From NCBI GenBank assembly GCA_905234665.1, contig CAJOIV010000010.1:1-64000 (forward strand): DNA of 64,000 bases. Direction: 5' to 3'. The notes under the pieces are model-generated. The model made no database searches. It was not told the DNA's origin and saw only the letters and a program-made list of their open reading frames with translations. Positions 7,130 to 15,576 of this stretch are shown in pieces. Numbering within the stretch: the first letter of the stretch is position 1; each line of letters opens with the position of its first letter. A program made the translations under genes and the position numbers. The DNA is from an uncultured Bacteroidales bacterium. GTDB lineage: Bacteria > Bacteroidota > Bacteroidia > Bacteroidales > P3.

Positions 7130-9857
7130 AGAAGTAGAGTTTGCCGCGCTGTTTGTCGAATTCGTATTCGCCGAAGTCGGCCAGGCCGGCACGGTTGATG
7201 ATGAACTTGTAGTCGATGCCCTTGACGACGATGACTTCGACATTGCGGCGTTTGTGCTGGCCGATCTGGATTTCCTTGAAGACGACCTTGGCCTTGTCGA
7301 GGATGTTGCCCTCGGGGTCGAAGGCGTTGTCGCGGTCGGGGAAGTCCTCCTTGTTGATGCGGCGCTGGTAGAGCATGTTCATGGCCTCTTCCCAGGAGAT
7401 GGCGATGGGCTCCTTGTAGCGCTCGTCGATGAGCATGGGGAGGAGCATGCCGTTGATGATGGCCTTGAGTTCGCCCTTCTGGGTGTTGATCATGGAGACG
7501 TCGATGGTGCCTTCGTCGTGGATAATCTCGGCGATGTTGTAGGAGGTGTCGACAGGTGCGTTGACGAGGTCGATGTAGGTGCCGTCTTCGTTCTGTTTGA
7601 CGAGGGCCGAGTCGGAGCTCATGTTGTCGACGATGCGTTTGGAGACATAGTCGGAGCGGAGGATGAGGAACTCGATGCGTCGGTTGAGCTGGTGGGCGGC
7701 CTCCTGGTGTTCTTTGGAGGGGAGGGTCTCGATGAAGTCGCAGTCGAGGCGGGTGCCGGCCGAGAAGGTGTAGGGCACTCCGCCCACGACGATGACCACG
7801 TCGCGGTCGAGGGTGCGGGGCACGCGCTCGGCATAGCCTTTGGCGACGAGTCGTCCGCGCTCGATGCCGCGCGAGGCGAGGTAGTCGACCACGCTCTGGG
7901 CGCGGCGCTGCGAGAGGGTGTCGTTGGTGAGGCCTATGAAGGGACGGCAGTCGGTGTGGGCGCGGATTTCAACCACGATGCCGGGGTTGTTCATCATGAC
8001 CAGGTAGAGGTCCATGAGCGAGTCCATGAACTCCTCCTTGAGGTCCCACTTGGAGAGGTCGTAGCGGATTTCGGGGAGGACGACGGCCTGCTTGGGGACG
8101 GGTTCCATGCGGGTGTTGTGGACGATGCCCTTGTCGACGTTATAGCCCTTGGTGCTTTCGGACTCTTCCTTGCTGAAGTAGTCGACGCGCGAGAAGTAGA
8201 GTTTGTAGACCACCTGTCCGCGGACCTGGCTGTTGTCGAATTTGTAGAAGCCCTTCTTGTCGGTGTAGGTCTCTGTCTCGGAGCCGTCGGAGCCCACGAG
8301 TTTGACTTTGGCGCCCTTGATGAGCTGCATGGACTTCTCGTCGCGCACGGTGCCCTCGATGGAGTACTGCAGGGCGGGGAGTTCGAAGGAGAAGAGGTTG
8401 AGGGTGGGGAGGGGGAGTTTCTTGCCCTTCTTGTCGGTGGCGCGGTTGAGGGGGTCTTCGAAGGGACGGTTGGAGGAGAAGTAGCCGCGTTCCATGAGGC
8501 GTCCGGTCTCGTCCTCGGGGTAGTAGATGATGCACATCTCGTCGTAGGAGGAGTTGAGGGGCACGCCGAGGTTCTCGGCCTTGGAGCTGCGGCGTTTGCC
8601 GATTTTGGTCTTGAAGAGGTCGTAGCCGCCGATGCCTGGTAGGCCGTTGGAAGAGAAGTACATCACCGAGTCGTTGCGGAGCACGGGGAATGCTTCGCGT
8701 CCGGGGGTGTTGACCTCGGGTCCGAGGTTGATGGGCTCGAGGAAGTCCTCGTTGACCGAGTGGCGCGTGGCGCACCAAATGTCGTAGTCGCCCTGTCCGT
8801 CAGGCCGGTCGGAGCAGAAATAGAGGGTCAGGCCGTCGCTGGAGATGGCGGGGTAGAGGTAGTTGTAGGCGGTGTCGCCCAGGTTGAGGCGGACGGGTGT
8901 GGACCATTCGCCGGGCTTCACCTCTTCGGGTTCGGGAGCGTCGGCCTCCTGCCCGTCCTTGTCATTCTTCTTTTTGCCCTTCTTGTCGTTCTTCTTGGTG
9001 GTCTTCTTCACGGTTTTCTTGCCCTTCTTGCCTTTGGTCTCGTCGGGGGCTTTGGTGGCCACGTAGATGGCGCAGCCGTGGGTTTCATGCTCCGCCACTT
9101 GGCAGCGCGAGAAGTAGATGGTGCTGCCGTCGGGTGAGAAGCAGGCTTCACCTTCGTTGTTGGAGGTGTTGATTTTGCCGGTCTTGTCGAAGGGTTCGGG
9201 TTCGGAGGTCCAGCGGCCGTAGCGGTCCTGGTAGACGGCGTAGAGCGACGAGAAGTTCTGGCCGGTCCAGACGTCGATGCCGTTGTCTTCCTCGCCGAAG
9301 CGCGAGGAGGAGAAGACGATGACGTTGGTGTCTTCGCCCATGAAACGGGGCGACCAGTCGTTAAACTCGGTGTTCCAGTCGGCGAGTTTGGTGATGACGT
9401 GCCGGCTGCGGTCGGCGGCCCAGCGCGCCACGTCGATGAGGGAGCGTTTGCGCGACTGGCCCAGCTTGTCGTCGGGGACGAGCTCGATGTACTTGTCGTA
9501 GTAGTCGCCTGCCTCGTCGAACTTGCCGTTGAAGCGGCACATCTCGGCCATATAGAAGTAGAGCTTGGGCTCGGTGGTGTAGTATCCGGCCTGGATGAGG
9601 CGCAGATAGGTGTGCTCGGCCTTGGGATAGTTGTACATCAGGCGGTAGCATTCGCCAATCTGGAAGTAGATGCGGTTCTTCTCGGCGCGGTTGGTCGACA
9701 CGCGGTCGTAGGCCTGCAGATAGCTTTCGAGAGCAAGCGTGTACTGCCTGTTCTTGAATTGTTCGTCGGCCTTCCTGGCCACACTTTGTGCATGGCCGCT
9801 GAAGGACACAAGGAGTGCCAAAACGAGCAGTGTAATACCTTTTTTGAGTGTTTTCAT
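7119..9857 (-). CDS. PorE-like envelope protein: TPR, PD40 propeller, CRD and OmpA domains
   Basis: 912 residues with a signal peptide (1-23, ending SGHAQ). In order: TPR-like repeats (~25-135); PD40/WD40-like propeller blades (~165-470) with blade signatures EGEACFSPDGSTIYFSR and YPAISSDGLTLYFCSDR; a carboxypeptidase-regulatory-like domain (~495-570, IEGTVRDEKSMQLIKGAKV); and an OmpA peptidoglycan-binding domain (~610-735). A ~180-residue C-terminal extension follows. This domain order is that of PorE, a T9SS periplasmic component in Porphyromonas. A lysine-rich insertion (~residues 275-310) interrupts the propeller. It is longer than PorE as I recall it, so orthology is inferred from architecture. 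Confidence 0.75.
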   Translation of the reverse strand: MKTLKKGITLLVLALLVSFSGHAQSVARKADEQFKNRQYTLALESYLQAYDRVSTNRAEKNRIYFQIGECYRLMYNYPKAEHTYLRLIQAGYYTTEPKLYFYMAEMCRFNGKFDEAGDYYDKYIELVPDDKLGQSRKRSLIDVARWAADRSRHVITKLADWNTEFNDWSPRFMGEDTNVIVFSSSRFGEEDNGIDVWTGQNFSSLYAVYQDRYGRWTSEPEPFDKTGKINTSNNEGEACFSPDGSTIYFSRCQVAEHETHGCAIYVATKAPDETKGKKGKKTVKKTTKKNDKKGKKKNDKDGQEADAPEPEEVKPGEWSTPVRLNLGDTAYNYLYPAISSDGLTLYFCSDRPDGQGDYDIWCATRHSVNEDFLEPINLGPEVNTPGREAFPVLRNDSVMYFSSNGLPGIGGYDLFKTKIGKRRSSKAENLGVPLNSSYDEMCIIYYPEDETGRLMERGYFSSNRPFEDPLNRATDKKGKKLPLPTLNLFSFELPALQYSIEGTVRDEKSMQLIKGAKVKLVGSDGSETETYTDKKGFYKFDNSQVRGQVVYKLYFSRVDYFSKEESESTKGYNVDKGIVHNTRMEPVPKQAVVLPEIRYDLSKWDLKEEFMDSLMDLYLVMMNNPGIVVEIRAHTDCRPFIGLTNDTLSQRRAQSVVDYLASRGIERGRLVAKGYAERVPRTLDRDVVIVVGGVPYTFSAGTRLDCDFIETLPSKEHQEAAHQLNRRIEFLILRSDYVSKRIVDNMSSDSALVKQNEDGTYIDLVNAPVDTSYNIAEIIHDEGTIDVSMINTQKGELKAIINGMLLPMLIDERYKEPIAISWEEAMNMLYQRRINKEDFPDRDNAFDPEGNILDKAKVVFKEIQIGQHKRRNVEVIVVKGIDYKFIINRAGLADFGEYEFDKQRGKLYFFED

Positions 9858-10177
9858 GTATATTGCATTGTTTTACCCGTATAACGTAACTATGTCAATA
9901 ATATTGCCTTGCACCGAAAAATATCGGATACAACGCACACAATTGACTGCGCTAAAGTACACATTTTTTCTGGATTAGAGAAAAAAAACTTGCATTGGCG
10001 GCTCTTTTCCCCCTGTGGGGGCGGCGGGCGCCGGCCCTGGGGAGGGTGTGTCTATAGGTTTGATTATGAGTTGTCACGGCGGCGTCCAGGCTCCACGGGA
10101 GGAAATTATTTTCGCCCGCAGGTGCGTCAGTCGATTTTTTTGTGTATATTTGCATCCCGAAATATGGAACACAAGCT
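9858..10177. other. Divergent intergenic region
   Basis: About 320 bp between the PorE-like gene and purD. It holds the purD -7 box. On the minus strand a degenerate box (TACTTTAG, 9952-9959) may serve the PorE-like gene. Nothing else is recognised; the ORFs drawn here are shadows. Confidence 0.4.
10145..10152 (+). promoter_or_regulatory. -7 box (TATATTTG) for purD
   Basis: Matches TAnnTTTG exactly, 25 bp upstream of the purD ATG, preceded by a T-run as in the other promoters of this window. Confidence 0.6.
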
Positions 10178-11488
10178 ATGAACATTCTCCTCTTAGGGTC
10201 GGGCGGCCGCGAACATGCGATGGCCTACAAAATCGCCCAAAGCACGCTCTGCGAACGCCTTTACATCGCCCCCGGCAATGCCGGCACGGAAAGTTGCGGA
10301 ACCAATGTGAATATGGACCCCTGCGACTTTGCGCAGGTGGGCGGCTTTGTGCTGAAGCACGGCATACAGATGGTGGTGGTGGGTCCCGAGGCGCCCCTCG
10401 TGGCAGGCATCGCCGACTATTTTGCCGAGACTCCCGGCCTTTCCGGAGTCATGGTCATCGGCCCCGGCAAGACGGGCGCCCGTCTGGAGGGCAGCAAGGA
10501 TTTCGCCAAAGACTTCATGGCGCGCCACAATATCCCCACGGCCACCTACCGCACCGTGACTGCCGAGACCCTCGACGACGGCATCGCCTACCTCCACACC
10601 CTCCAGGCGCCCTACGTGCTGAAGGCCGACGGGCTGGCAGCGGGCAAGGGGGTGCTGATTGTCGACACCCTCGAGGAGGCCGAGCGCGAGTTGCGCGAGA
10701 TGCTTGTGGAGGCCAAGTTCGGCAAGGCGTCGGAGAAGGTGGTCATCGAGCAGTACCTCTCGGGCGTGGAGCTGAGTGTCTTCGTGCTCACCGACGGCAA
10801 GCACTACCACATACTGCCCACGGCCAAGGACTACAAGCGCATAGGCGATGGCGACACGGGCCTCAACACCGGCGGCATGGGCTCCATCAGCCCCGTCCAT
10901 TTCGCCGACAAGGCCTTCATGCGCAAGGTGGAGGACCGCATTGTCGTTCCCACCGTCAAGGGCCTCGTCCAGGACCATATCAGCTATAAGGGCTTCATCT
11001 TCGTGGGCCTCATGGCTGTGCCGTGCGACGACGGCTATGACCCCTATGTCATTGAATACAACGTCCGCATGGGCGACCCCGAGACCGAGAGTGTCTTTCC
11101 CCGCATCGAGAGCGACGTGGTCGACCTGTTCACACATGTGTGGAACGGCGACCTGCACCGCACCACGCTCGTCGTGTCGCGCAATGCCGCGGCCTGCGTG
11201 ATGATGGTGGCCAAGGGATACCCGGGGAGCTATAAGAAAGGCCATGTCATCCACGGCCTTGGCGAGGACGAGGCGCCGAAGGACAGCATTGTCTTCCATG
11301 CCGGCACAACCCGCAACGAGAAGGGCGAGGTGGTGACCAACGGCGGCCGTGTGATCTGCGTCACCTCGTTGGCCGAGAGCATGCCGTCGGCCTTGCTGCG
11401 CACCTACCAGAACCTCGAAAACATCACTTGGGAAGGCCGCACCTACCGCCGCGACATCGGCCAGGACCTCCTCAAGATGATGATGTAG
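10178..11488 (+). CDS. purD: Phosphoribosylamine-glycine ligase (GARS)
   Basis: ATP-grasp enzyme of de novo purine synthesis that joins glycine to 5-phosphoribosylamine. The N-terminus MNILLLGSGGREHAMAYKIAQS is diagnostic. ATP-grasp motifs follow: GPGKTGARLEGSKDFAKDFM, then LKADGLAAGKGVLI. The ATG at 10178 is chosen because the family begins exactly there; the track start at 10142 adds 12 spurious residues. 436 residues, normal length. It is converging with pnuT, only 5 bp away. Confidence 0.97.
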   Translation: MNILLLGSGGREHAMAYKIAQSTLCERLYIAPGNAGTESCGTNVNMDPCDFAQVGGFVLKHGIQMVVVGPEAPLVAGIADYFAETPGLSGVMVIGPGKTGARLEGSKDFAKDFMARHNIPTATYRTVTAETLDDGIAYLHTLQAPYVLKADGLAAGKGVLIVDTLEEAERELREMLVEAKFGKASEKVVIEQYLSGVELSVFVLTDGKHYHILPTAKDYKRIGDGDTGLNTGGMGSISPVHFADKAFMRKVEDRIVVPTVKGLVQDHISYKGFIFVGLMAVPCDDGYDPYVIEYNVRMGDPETESVFPRIESDVVDLFTHVWNGDLHRTTLVVSRNAAACVMMVAKGYPGSYKKGHVIHGLGEDEAPKDSIVFHAGTTRNEKGEVVTNGGRVICVTSLAESMPSALLRTYQNLENITWEGRTYRRDIGQDLLKMMM

Positions 11489-11507
11489 CCAGGCTATGCC
11501 TGGAGAT
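11489..11507. repeat. 19-bp palindromic element, copy 1
   Basis: CCAGGCTATGCCTGGAGAT, whose first 15 bases are a near-perfect palindrome (CCAGGC-TAT-GCCTGG). An identical 19-mer lies at 35783-35801. Here it sits between the converging ends of purD and pnuT and supplies the pnuT stop codon (CAG GCA TAG). Confidence 0.6.
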
Positions 11508-12096
11508 GTCCTTTTGCCTCTCTGCGCCAGCGGATGACACCGAGGATGCAGAAAGCCTCGAAGACGACGTAGAGGAGTGCCGAGGCGTAGTTGCCTGTCA
11601 GTAGGAAGAGGGCAATCATCAACGGTTCGACCAGCATCCAGCAGATCCACTGCTGCCACCATTTGTGGGCCAGCATGAACATGGCCACGATGGTGAGTGC
11701 CGACGAGATGCCGTCGAGCAGGGGGTACTGGCTCTCGTGGATGAATCCGAGCAGCCAGGTGAGCACCGCGCTGAGGAGGACCACGGCGGCGGCAATGTAC
11801 CACCAGTAGCGGCGGGGGCAGGAGGAGATGGGACGTTCCTCTTTGTCTTTGCGCCCCAGGATGCCGCGCCACACGAGGATGCCGTAGACGGACATCACGA
11901 AGTTGTAGCAGCAGATGGCGCCGTTGGCGTAGATGCCGCTGGTGAAGTCGATGACGATATAGAAAGCCGACATGAGCAGGCTGAGCGGCCAGAACCACCG
12001 GTCTGCCCTATATTCGCTGACGATATAGGCCAGACCGATGACTGCGCCGATGATTTCGATAATCGAGAACTGAAAATGGAAAATTGATAATTCCAT
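11494..12096 (-). CDS. pnuT: PnuC-family vitamin transporter, probably thiamine (PnuT)
   Basis: A ~200-residue membrane protein with about seven hydrophobic segments and the PnuC signature near HKWWQQWICWMLVEPLMIALF. PnuC relatives in Bacteroidetes that sit behind a TPP riboswitch with a TonB receptor are predicted thiamine importers (PnuT), and that is the context here. The gene starts 6 bp after the receptor and shares its transcript. The first ~12 residues (MELSIFHFQFSI) are encoded by the low-complexity AATTG/GAAAATTG-type repeat, so the start region looks re-made by repeat sequence. Substrate is inferred from regulation. Confidence 0.85.
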   Translation of the reverse strand: MELSIFHFQFSIIEIIGAVIGLAYIVSEYRADRWFWPLSLLMSAFYIVIDFTSGIYANGAICCYNFVMSVYGILVWRGILGRKDKEERPISSCPRRYWWYIAAAVVLLSAVLTWLLGFIHESQYPLLDGISSALTIVAMFMLAHKWWQQWICWMLVEPLMIALFLLTGNYASALLYVVFEAFCILGVIRWRREAKGHLQA

Positions 12097-12102
12097 GCGA
12101 GG

Positions 12103-14349
12103 TTAGAATCGGTAGATGAGACGTCCCAAGAAGTTGATGCCAGGCTGCTGGAACCAATAGTGGTAGTTGTCGTAGGTCTTCGTATCGGGGTCGTAGGTGC
12201 CGTAGACGTAGGCACTCAGACGGTAGTTGAGGTTGAGGATGTTGTTCACGGCAAACTGGCATTCCAGTTCATTGTCGCCCTGCAGTTTGAAGATGTAGGA
12301 GGCTCTGGCGTTCAGCAGGAAATAGGAGGGCACTTTCACCTCTTCGCGGCTGGTGTTGTCGGCATACTGTTCGCCGACATATTTCCCAATGAGTTGGAGT
12401 TTGGCGTTGTCGAAGGGACGGTAGGTGGCAATGGCGGCACCCACGATGGAGGGCGAGAGTGCGAGGTCGGTGGTGCCGAGGTTGAGGATGGTTTTGGTGT
12501 ACCAGTCGTTCAGCGTCGCCTCGTACTGGTAGTCGAGAATCTTGTTCATGCTGAGGGTGACATTGCCTTCGAGGGAGAACTGCTTGCAGAACTGATAGCC
12601 GGCCACCAGCTCCGCTCCGATGCGGTAGCTCTTGTCCACATTCTCCATCAGGTTGTAGCCGCTCTCGGTTACCACACCGGTGGCCGTGAGCTGGTTCTTG
12701 TAGAGCATGGCGTAGAGGTTGCCCTCGAAATGGAAGTTCTTCTGGCTGAGTTGGTAGCCCAACTCGATATCGAGGAGGGTCTCGTGTTTCATGCGCGTGC
12801 CCTCGGCAAACGACTCTTTGATGTCCGTGCGATTGGGTTCGCGGTTGGAGATGCCGGCCACCAAGTAGAGCCGCTGGTGGTTGTCGATACGGAAGTTGAG
12901 GCCCACCTTGGGATTGAAGAAGAGGTGGGTGGAGTCGTAATCGATGACGCCGTAGTCGTCGTCGATGCCGTGGAGACTGTAGCCGACGCGGCGCACCTGC
13001 ATGTCGGCATAAAGATTAAAGCGGGGAGAGAAGTCGTAGTTGAGTTTGGCGAAAGCCACGGCGTCGTTCTTCACACCGGTGTTGTCGTCCCAACCCGTGA
13101 CGGTATTCTCCAGGCTGACGGTACTGACCATCTGCGACCAGATGACCTCGCCGAGGTGGGCACCGTTGTAATAGAGGTAGCTGCCACCGAAAGAGAGGGA
13201 GAGGGCGTCGCGCTGGTAACGGGCGGAGAGGTTGGCCGTATAGGCGTCGTTATTCATGTTTTTCCGGGTGATGAAGTCGCTGCGGATGGAGATGATGTCG
13301 TCCATGCAGAAGTCTTTGGCTTTCTTGTTGTCCTTGTAGCTTTCAGTGTAGCCTTTGCCGTGAGTATAGTCGAAGGCCGCGGTGAGGCTCCAATAGTCCG
13401 AAAGGATTTGGGAGATATAGAGTTGGTAGTGCTGCTGCCAGTAGTTGTCAGTCTCGTTGGGATAGTAGTAGACATTGCCGAGGGAGTCGGTGAACGAGCC
13501 GCGGGGATTGTAGTGGGGGTCGGCGTCAAGCTCTTCGGCCGTGGCGCCCGTCCAGGTGATGCCGGAATGTTGTTCGCCGATGAGGGCAATGGCCTTGATC
13601 ATGGTGCGTTCACCGTACCAACCGCCGTTGAGGAAGAAACTCTGCTGGTCGGTCTGGCCGCCGCGCTGCCAGCCATTGCTGGTCAGACCGTTGTAGGCGG
13701 CATCAAACGTGAATCCGTGTTTGGTGAGGCCTGTCCCTGCCGTGATACCGTACTGCCGGGTGTTGAACGACCCCACGGAAAGGTCGGCGGTGCCGTAGGG
13801 TTTCGAGGCGGTATTCAGCGTCTGCAGGTTCATGGCGCCGCCAAAGGCGGCGGCACCTCCGTTGGAGGCTCCCACACCGCGTTGCAGCTGCACACTCTGC
13901 GAAACGCCGCCGAGGTTGGGGAGGTTGTACCAATAGACCGTCTGGCTCTCGCCGTCGTTGAGGGGGATGCCGTTGATGTTGACATTGATGCGGGTGGCGT
14001 CGACACCGCGAATACGCATATTGGTGACGCCCACCATGCCGTTTTCGGACGAGGTCACCACGCTGGGCTCCAGTTCGAGCATGTAGGGCAGTGAGATGGC
14101 AATTTTGTTCTCATCCAATTCCTTACGGTTGAGGGTGCTGGTGGTGAGAGGGGTTTTGTTGTCGGCGCGCACGTCGCGGACGATAACCTCGTCGAGGGTG
14201 CGGACGGTGTCCTTCTGAGGGGTTTGGGCGCTGAGTGCGCCGCCAAATAGGGATGTTGAGAGTGCAAGACAGGCTATCATCTGCTTGGCACAGGGACTGG
14301 TGGTCATGTGTGGATAGCGGCCACAGGGGTTGTTGTTTTGTTTGTACAT
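12103..14349 (-). CDS. TonB-dependent outer-membrane receptor, probably for thiamine
   Basis: The ATG at 14349 lies 8 nt after a GGAGG that forms the 3' end of the TPP riboswitch; upstream residues of the 772-aa track ORF are riboswitch sequence. An alternative start is 14307. The signal peptide ends near GGALSAQ. A plug domain follows (LDEVIVRDVRADNKTPLTTSTLNRKEL to RGVGASNGGAAAFGGAMNLQT), then a 22-strand-type barrel ending in the aromatic PGINFLGRLIYRF. About 748 residues. Control by the riboswitch and co-transcription with pnuT indicate thiamine or a thiamine phosphate as substrate, matching the predicted Bacteroidetes OMR1-PnuT pairing. Confidence 0.92.
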   Translation of the reverse strand: MYKQNNNPCGRYPHMTTSPCAKQMIACLALSTSLFGGALSAQTPQKDTVRTLDEVIVRDVRADNKTPLTTSTLNRKELDENKIAISLPYMLELEPSVVTSSENGMVGVTNMRIRGVDATRINVNINGIPLNDGESQTVYWYNLPNLGGVSQSVQLQRGVGASNGGAAAFGGAMNLQTLNTASKPYGTADLSVGSFNTRQYGITAGTGLTKHGFTFDAAYNGLTSNGWQRGGQTDQQSFFLNGGWYGERTMIKAIALIGEQHSGITWTGATAEELDADPHYNPRGSFTDSLGNVYYYPNETDNYWQQHYQLYISQILSDYWSLTAAFDYTHGKGYTESYKDNKKAKDFCMDDIISIRSDFITRKNMNNDAYTANLSARYQRDALSLSFGGSYLYYNGAHLGEVIWSQMVSTVSLENTVTGWDDNTGVKNDAVAFAKLNYDFSPRFNLYADMQVRRVGYSLHGIDDDYGVIDYDSTHLFFNPKVGLNFRIDNHQRLYLVAGISNREPNRTDIKESFAEGTRMKHETLLDIELGYQLSQKNFHFEGNLYAMLYKNQLTATGVVTESGYNLMENVDKSYRIGAELVAGYQFCKQFSLEGNVTLSMNKILDYQYEATLNDWYTKTILNLGTTDLALSPSIVGAAIATYRPFDNAKLQLIGKYVGEQYADNTSREEVKVPSYFLLNARASYIFKLQGDNELECQFAVNNILNLNYRLSAYVYGTYDPDTKTYDNYHYWFQQPGINFLGRLIYRF

Positions 14350-14351
14350 AG

Positions 14352-14435
14352 TCGTTTCCTCCGCCGGTATTATCCGGATCAGGTCTTGGGGTATAATCTC
14401 AGCCACAGTAGGTTGCAGCACCCCCAGACAGTTTC
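14352..14435 (-). promoter_or_regulatory. TPP (thiamine pyrophosphate) riboswitch
   Basis: Read on the minus strand it has the conserved THI-box blocks in order: CTGGGGGTGCTGC, GGCTGAGATTATACCCC, ACCTGATCCGGATAATACC and GGCGGAGGAAACG. The GGAGG in the last block is also the apparent Shine-Dalgarno sequence of the receptor gene, which begins 8 nt later. Ligand binding would therefore be expected to hide the ribosome site, so control is probably translational. I see no terminator between aptamer and start. Confidence 0.93.
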
Positions 14436-14456
14436 CTTTCCGCTCGGAATTCTGTG

Positions 14457-14464
14457 CAAAGATA
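14457..14464 (-). promoter_or_regulatory. -7 box (TATCTTTG) for the thiamine operon
   Basis: Minus strand TGTATCTTTGCACAG, about 22 nt upstream of the riboswitch, so the leader begins just before the aptamer. Confidence 0.65.
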
Positions 14465-14535
14465 CACTTTTTTTTCCATTCACAAAGAAATAATGTATCG
14501 GGTGGCGGAGATTATGAGCCGGATGGGCCCAGAGG

Positions 14536-15576
14536 TCACACCGAGGAGGCCTGTCCGGCGAGGAGGCCGCAGGCGGCCATGATGTCCTCGCCACGGGAGG
14601 CGCGGATGGTGCAGGTGACGCCGTGGGCGTTGAGGTAGTCGCGGAAACGCTCCATGGCCTGGGCGGAGGAGGTCTTGAAGGGGACATCGGGCGAGGCGTG
14701 GAAACGGATGAGGTTGACACGGCAATAGAGTCCGCGCAGCAGGCGGACCAGCTCGGCGGCGTGGGCGGTGTCGTCGTTCATGCCGCGGAACATGGTGTAC
14801 TCGAACGAGATGCGCCGCTGGCCGCTCCAGTCGTACTTTCGCAGGAGGGCTATGACATCGGCGATGGGGTAGGCTTTCTGCATGGGCATGATGTCGAGCC
14901 GTTCGGCGGCCACGGGGTTGTGGAGGCTGACGGCCACATGGCATTGGCTCTCGTCGAGGAAGCGCTTGAGGCCGGGGATGATGCCCACGGTGGAGACGGT
15001 GATGCGATGGGGACTCCAGCCCAGTCCCCAGGGGGCGGTGAGCACGGCGGTGCTGCGGAGGACGGCGTCGAGGTTGTCCATGGGTTCGCCCATGCCCATG
15101 AAGACGATGTTGGTGAGGCTGTCGGCCTCGGGGATGGAGAATATCTGGTTGAGGATGTCGGCGGCAGAGAGGTTGCCGTGGAATCCCTGCTGGCCGGTGA
15201 CGCAGAAGCGGCAGCCCATCTTGCAGCCCACCTGGCACGAGATGCAGAGGGTGGCCCTGTCGCCGTCGGGGATATAGACGGCTTCGACATAACTCTTACC
15301 GCTAACCGCTAACCGCTCAACGCTAAACAAATACTTCTTTGTGCCGTCCTTCGACACCTGGCAGTCGACGGGGGCGTGTCGACCGATGAAGGCTATCTCG
15401 CTGAGGCGGGCGCGTTGGGCAAGGGAGAGGTTGGTCATCGCGTCGATGGTGTCGACGCGCTTCTTGTAGAGCCAGTCGCATATCTGCTTGGCGGTGAAGC
15501 GGGGGAAGCCCTCGCGGGCGCAGAGCTGCTGCAGCTCCTCCAGCGAGAGGCCGAAGAGATTGGACTTAGAAGTCAT
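14536..15576 (-). CDS. rlmN: 23S rRNA / tRNA adenine C2-methyltransferase (RlmN)
   Basis: Radical SAM enzyme making m2A2503 in 23S rRNA and m2A37 in tRNA. The Fe-S motif is CQVGCKMGCRFC, followed by VFMGMGEP; the C-terminal cysteine (GEDIMAACG) accepts the methyl group in this family. The start at 15576 overlaps the PBP1A stop by 11 nt. The protein has ~346 residues. Between KKYLF and YVEAVYIP, where relatives have about 7 residues, there are ~12 (SVERLAVSGKS) encoded by AGCGGTTAGCGGTTAGCGG-type repeat DNA: an in-frame repeat insertion. Confidence 0.95.
   Translation of the reverse strand: MTSKSNLFGLSLEELQQLCAREGFPRFTAKQICDWLYKKRVDTIDAMTNLSLAQRARLSEIAFIGRHAPVDCQVSKDGTKKYLFSVERLAVSGKSYVEAVYIPDGDRATLCISCQVGCKMGCRFCVTGQQGFHGNLSAADILNQIFSIPEADSLTNIVFMGMGEPMDNLDAVLRSTAVLTAPWGLGWSPHRITVSTVGIIPGLKRFLDESQCHVAVSLHNPVAAERLDIMPMQKAYPIADVIALLRKYDWSGQRRISFEYTMFRGMNDDTAHAAELVRLLRGLYCRVNLIRFHASPDVPFKTSSAQAMERFRDYLNAHGVTCTIRASRGEDIMAACGLLAGQASSV
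15297..15331. repeat. Low-complexity repeat inside rlmN
   Basis: CGCTAACCGCTAACCGCTCA, period 7-8. It is inserted in frame in rlmN (see that entry) and belongs to the same style of repeat found in many gaps of this window. Confidence 0.6.

Noticed and set aside
7083-8642. Long plus-strand ORF (519 aa) and similar long antisense ORFs at 12160, 16445, 18400 and 31337
   Set aside because: These are antisense shadows of well-supported minus-strand genes, created by GC-rich third positions; their translations are Val/Gly/Asp/Glu-rich without motifs.
10193-11998. Minus-strand 601-aa ORF
   Set aside because: It lies antisense to purD and out of frame with pnuT; the translation is low-complexity His/Arg/Ala/Gly sequence.
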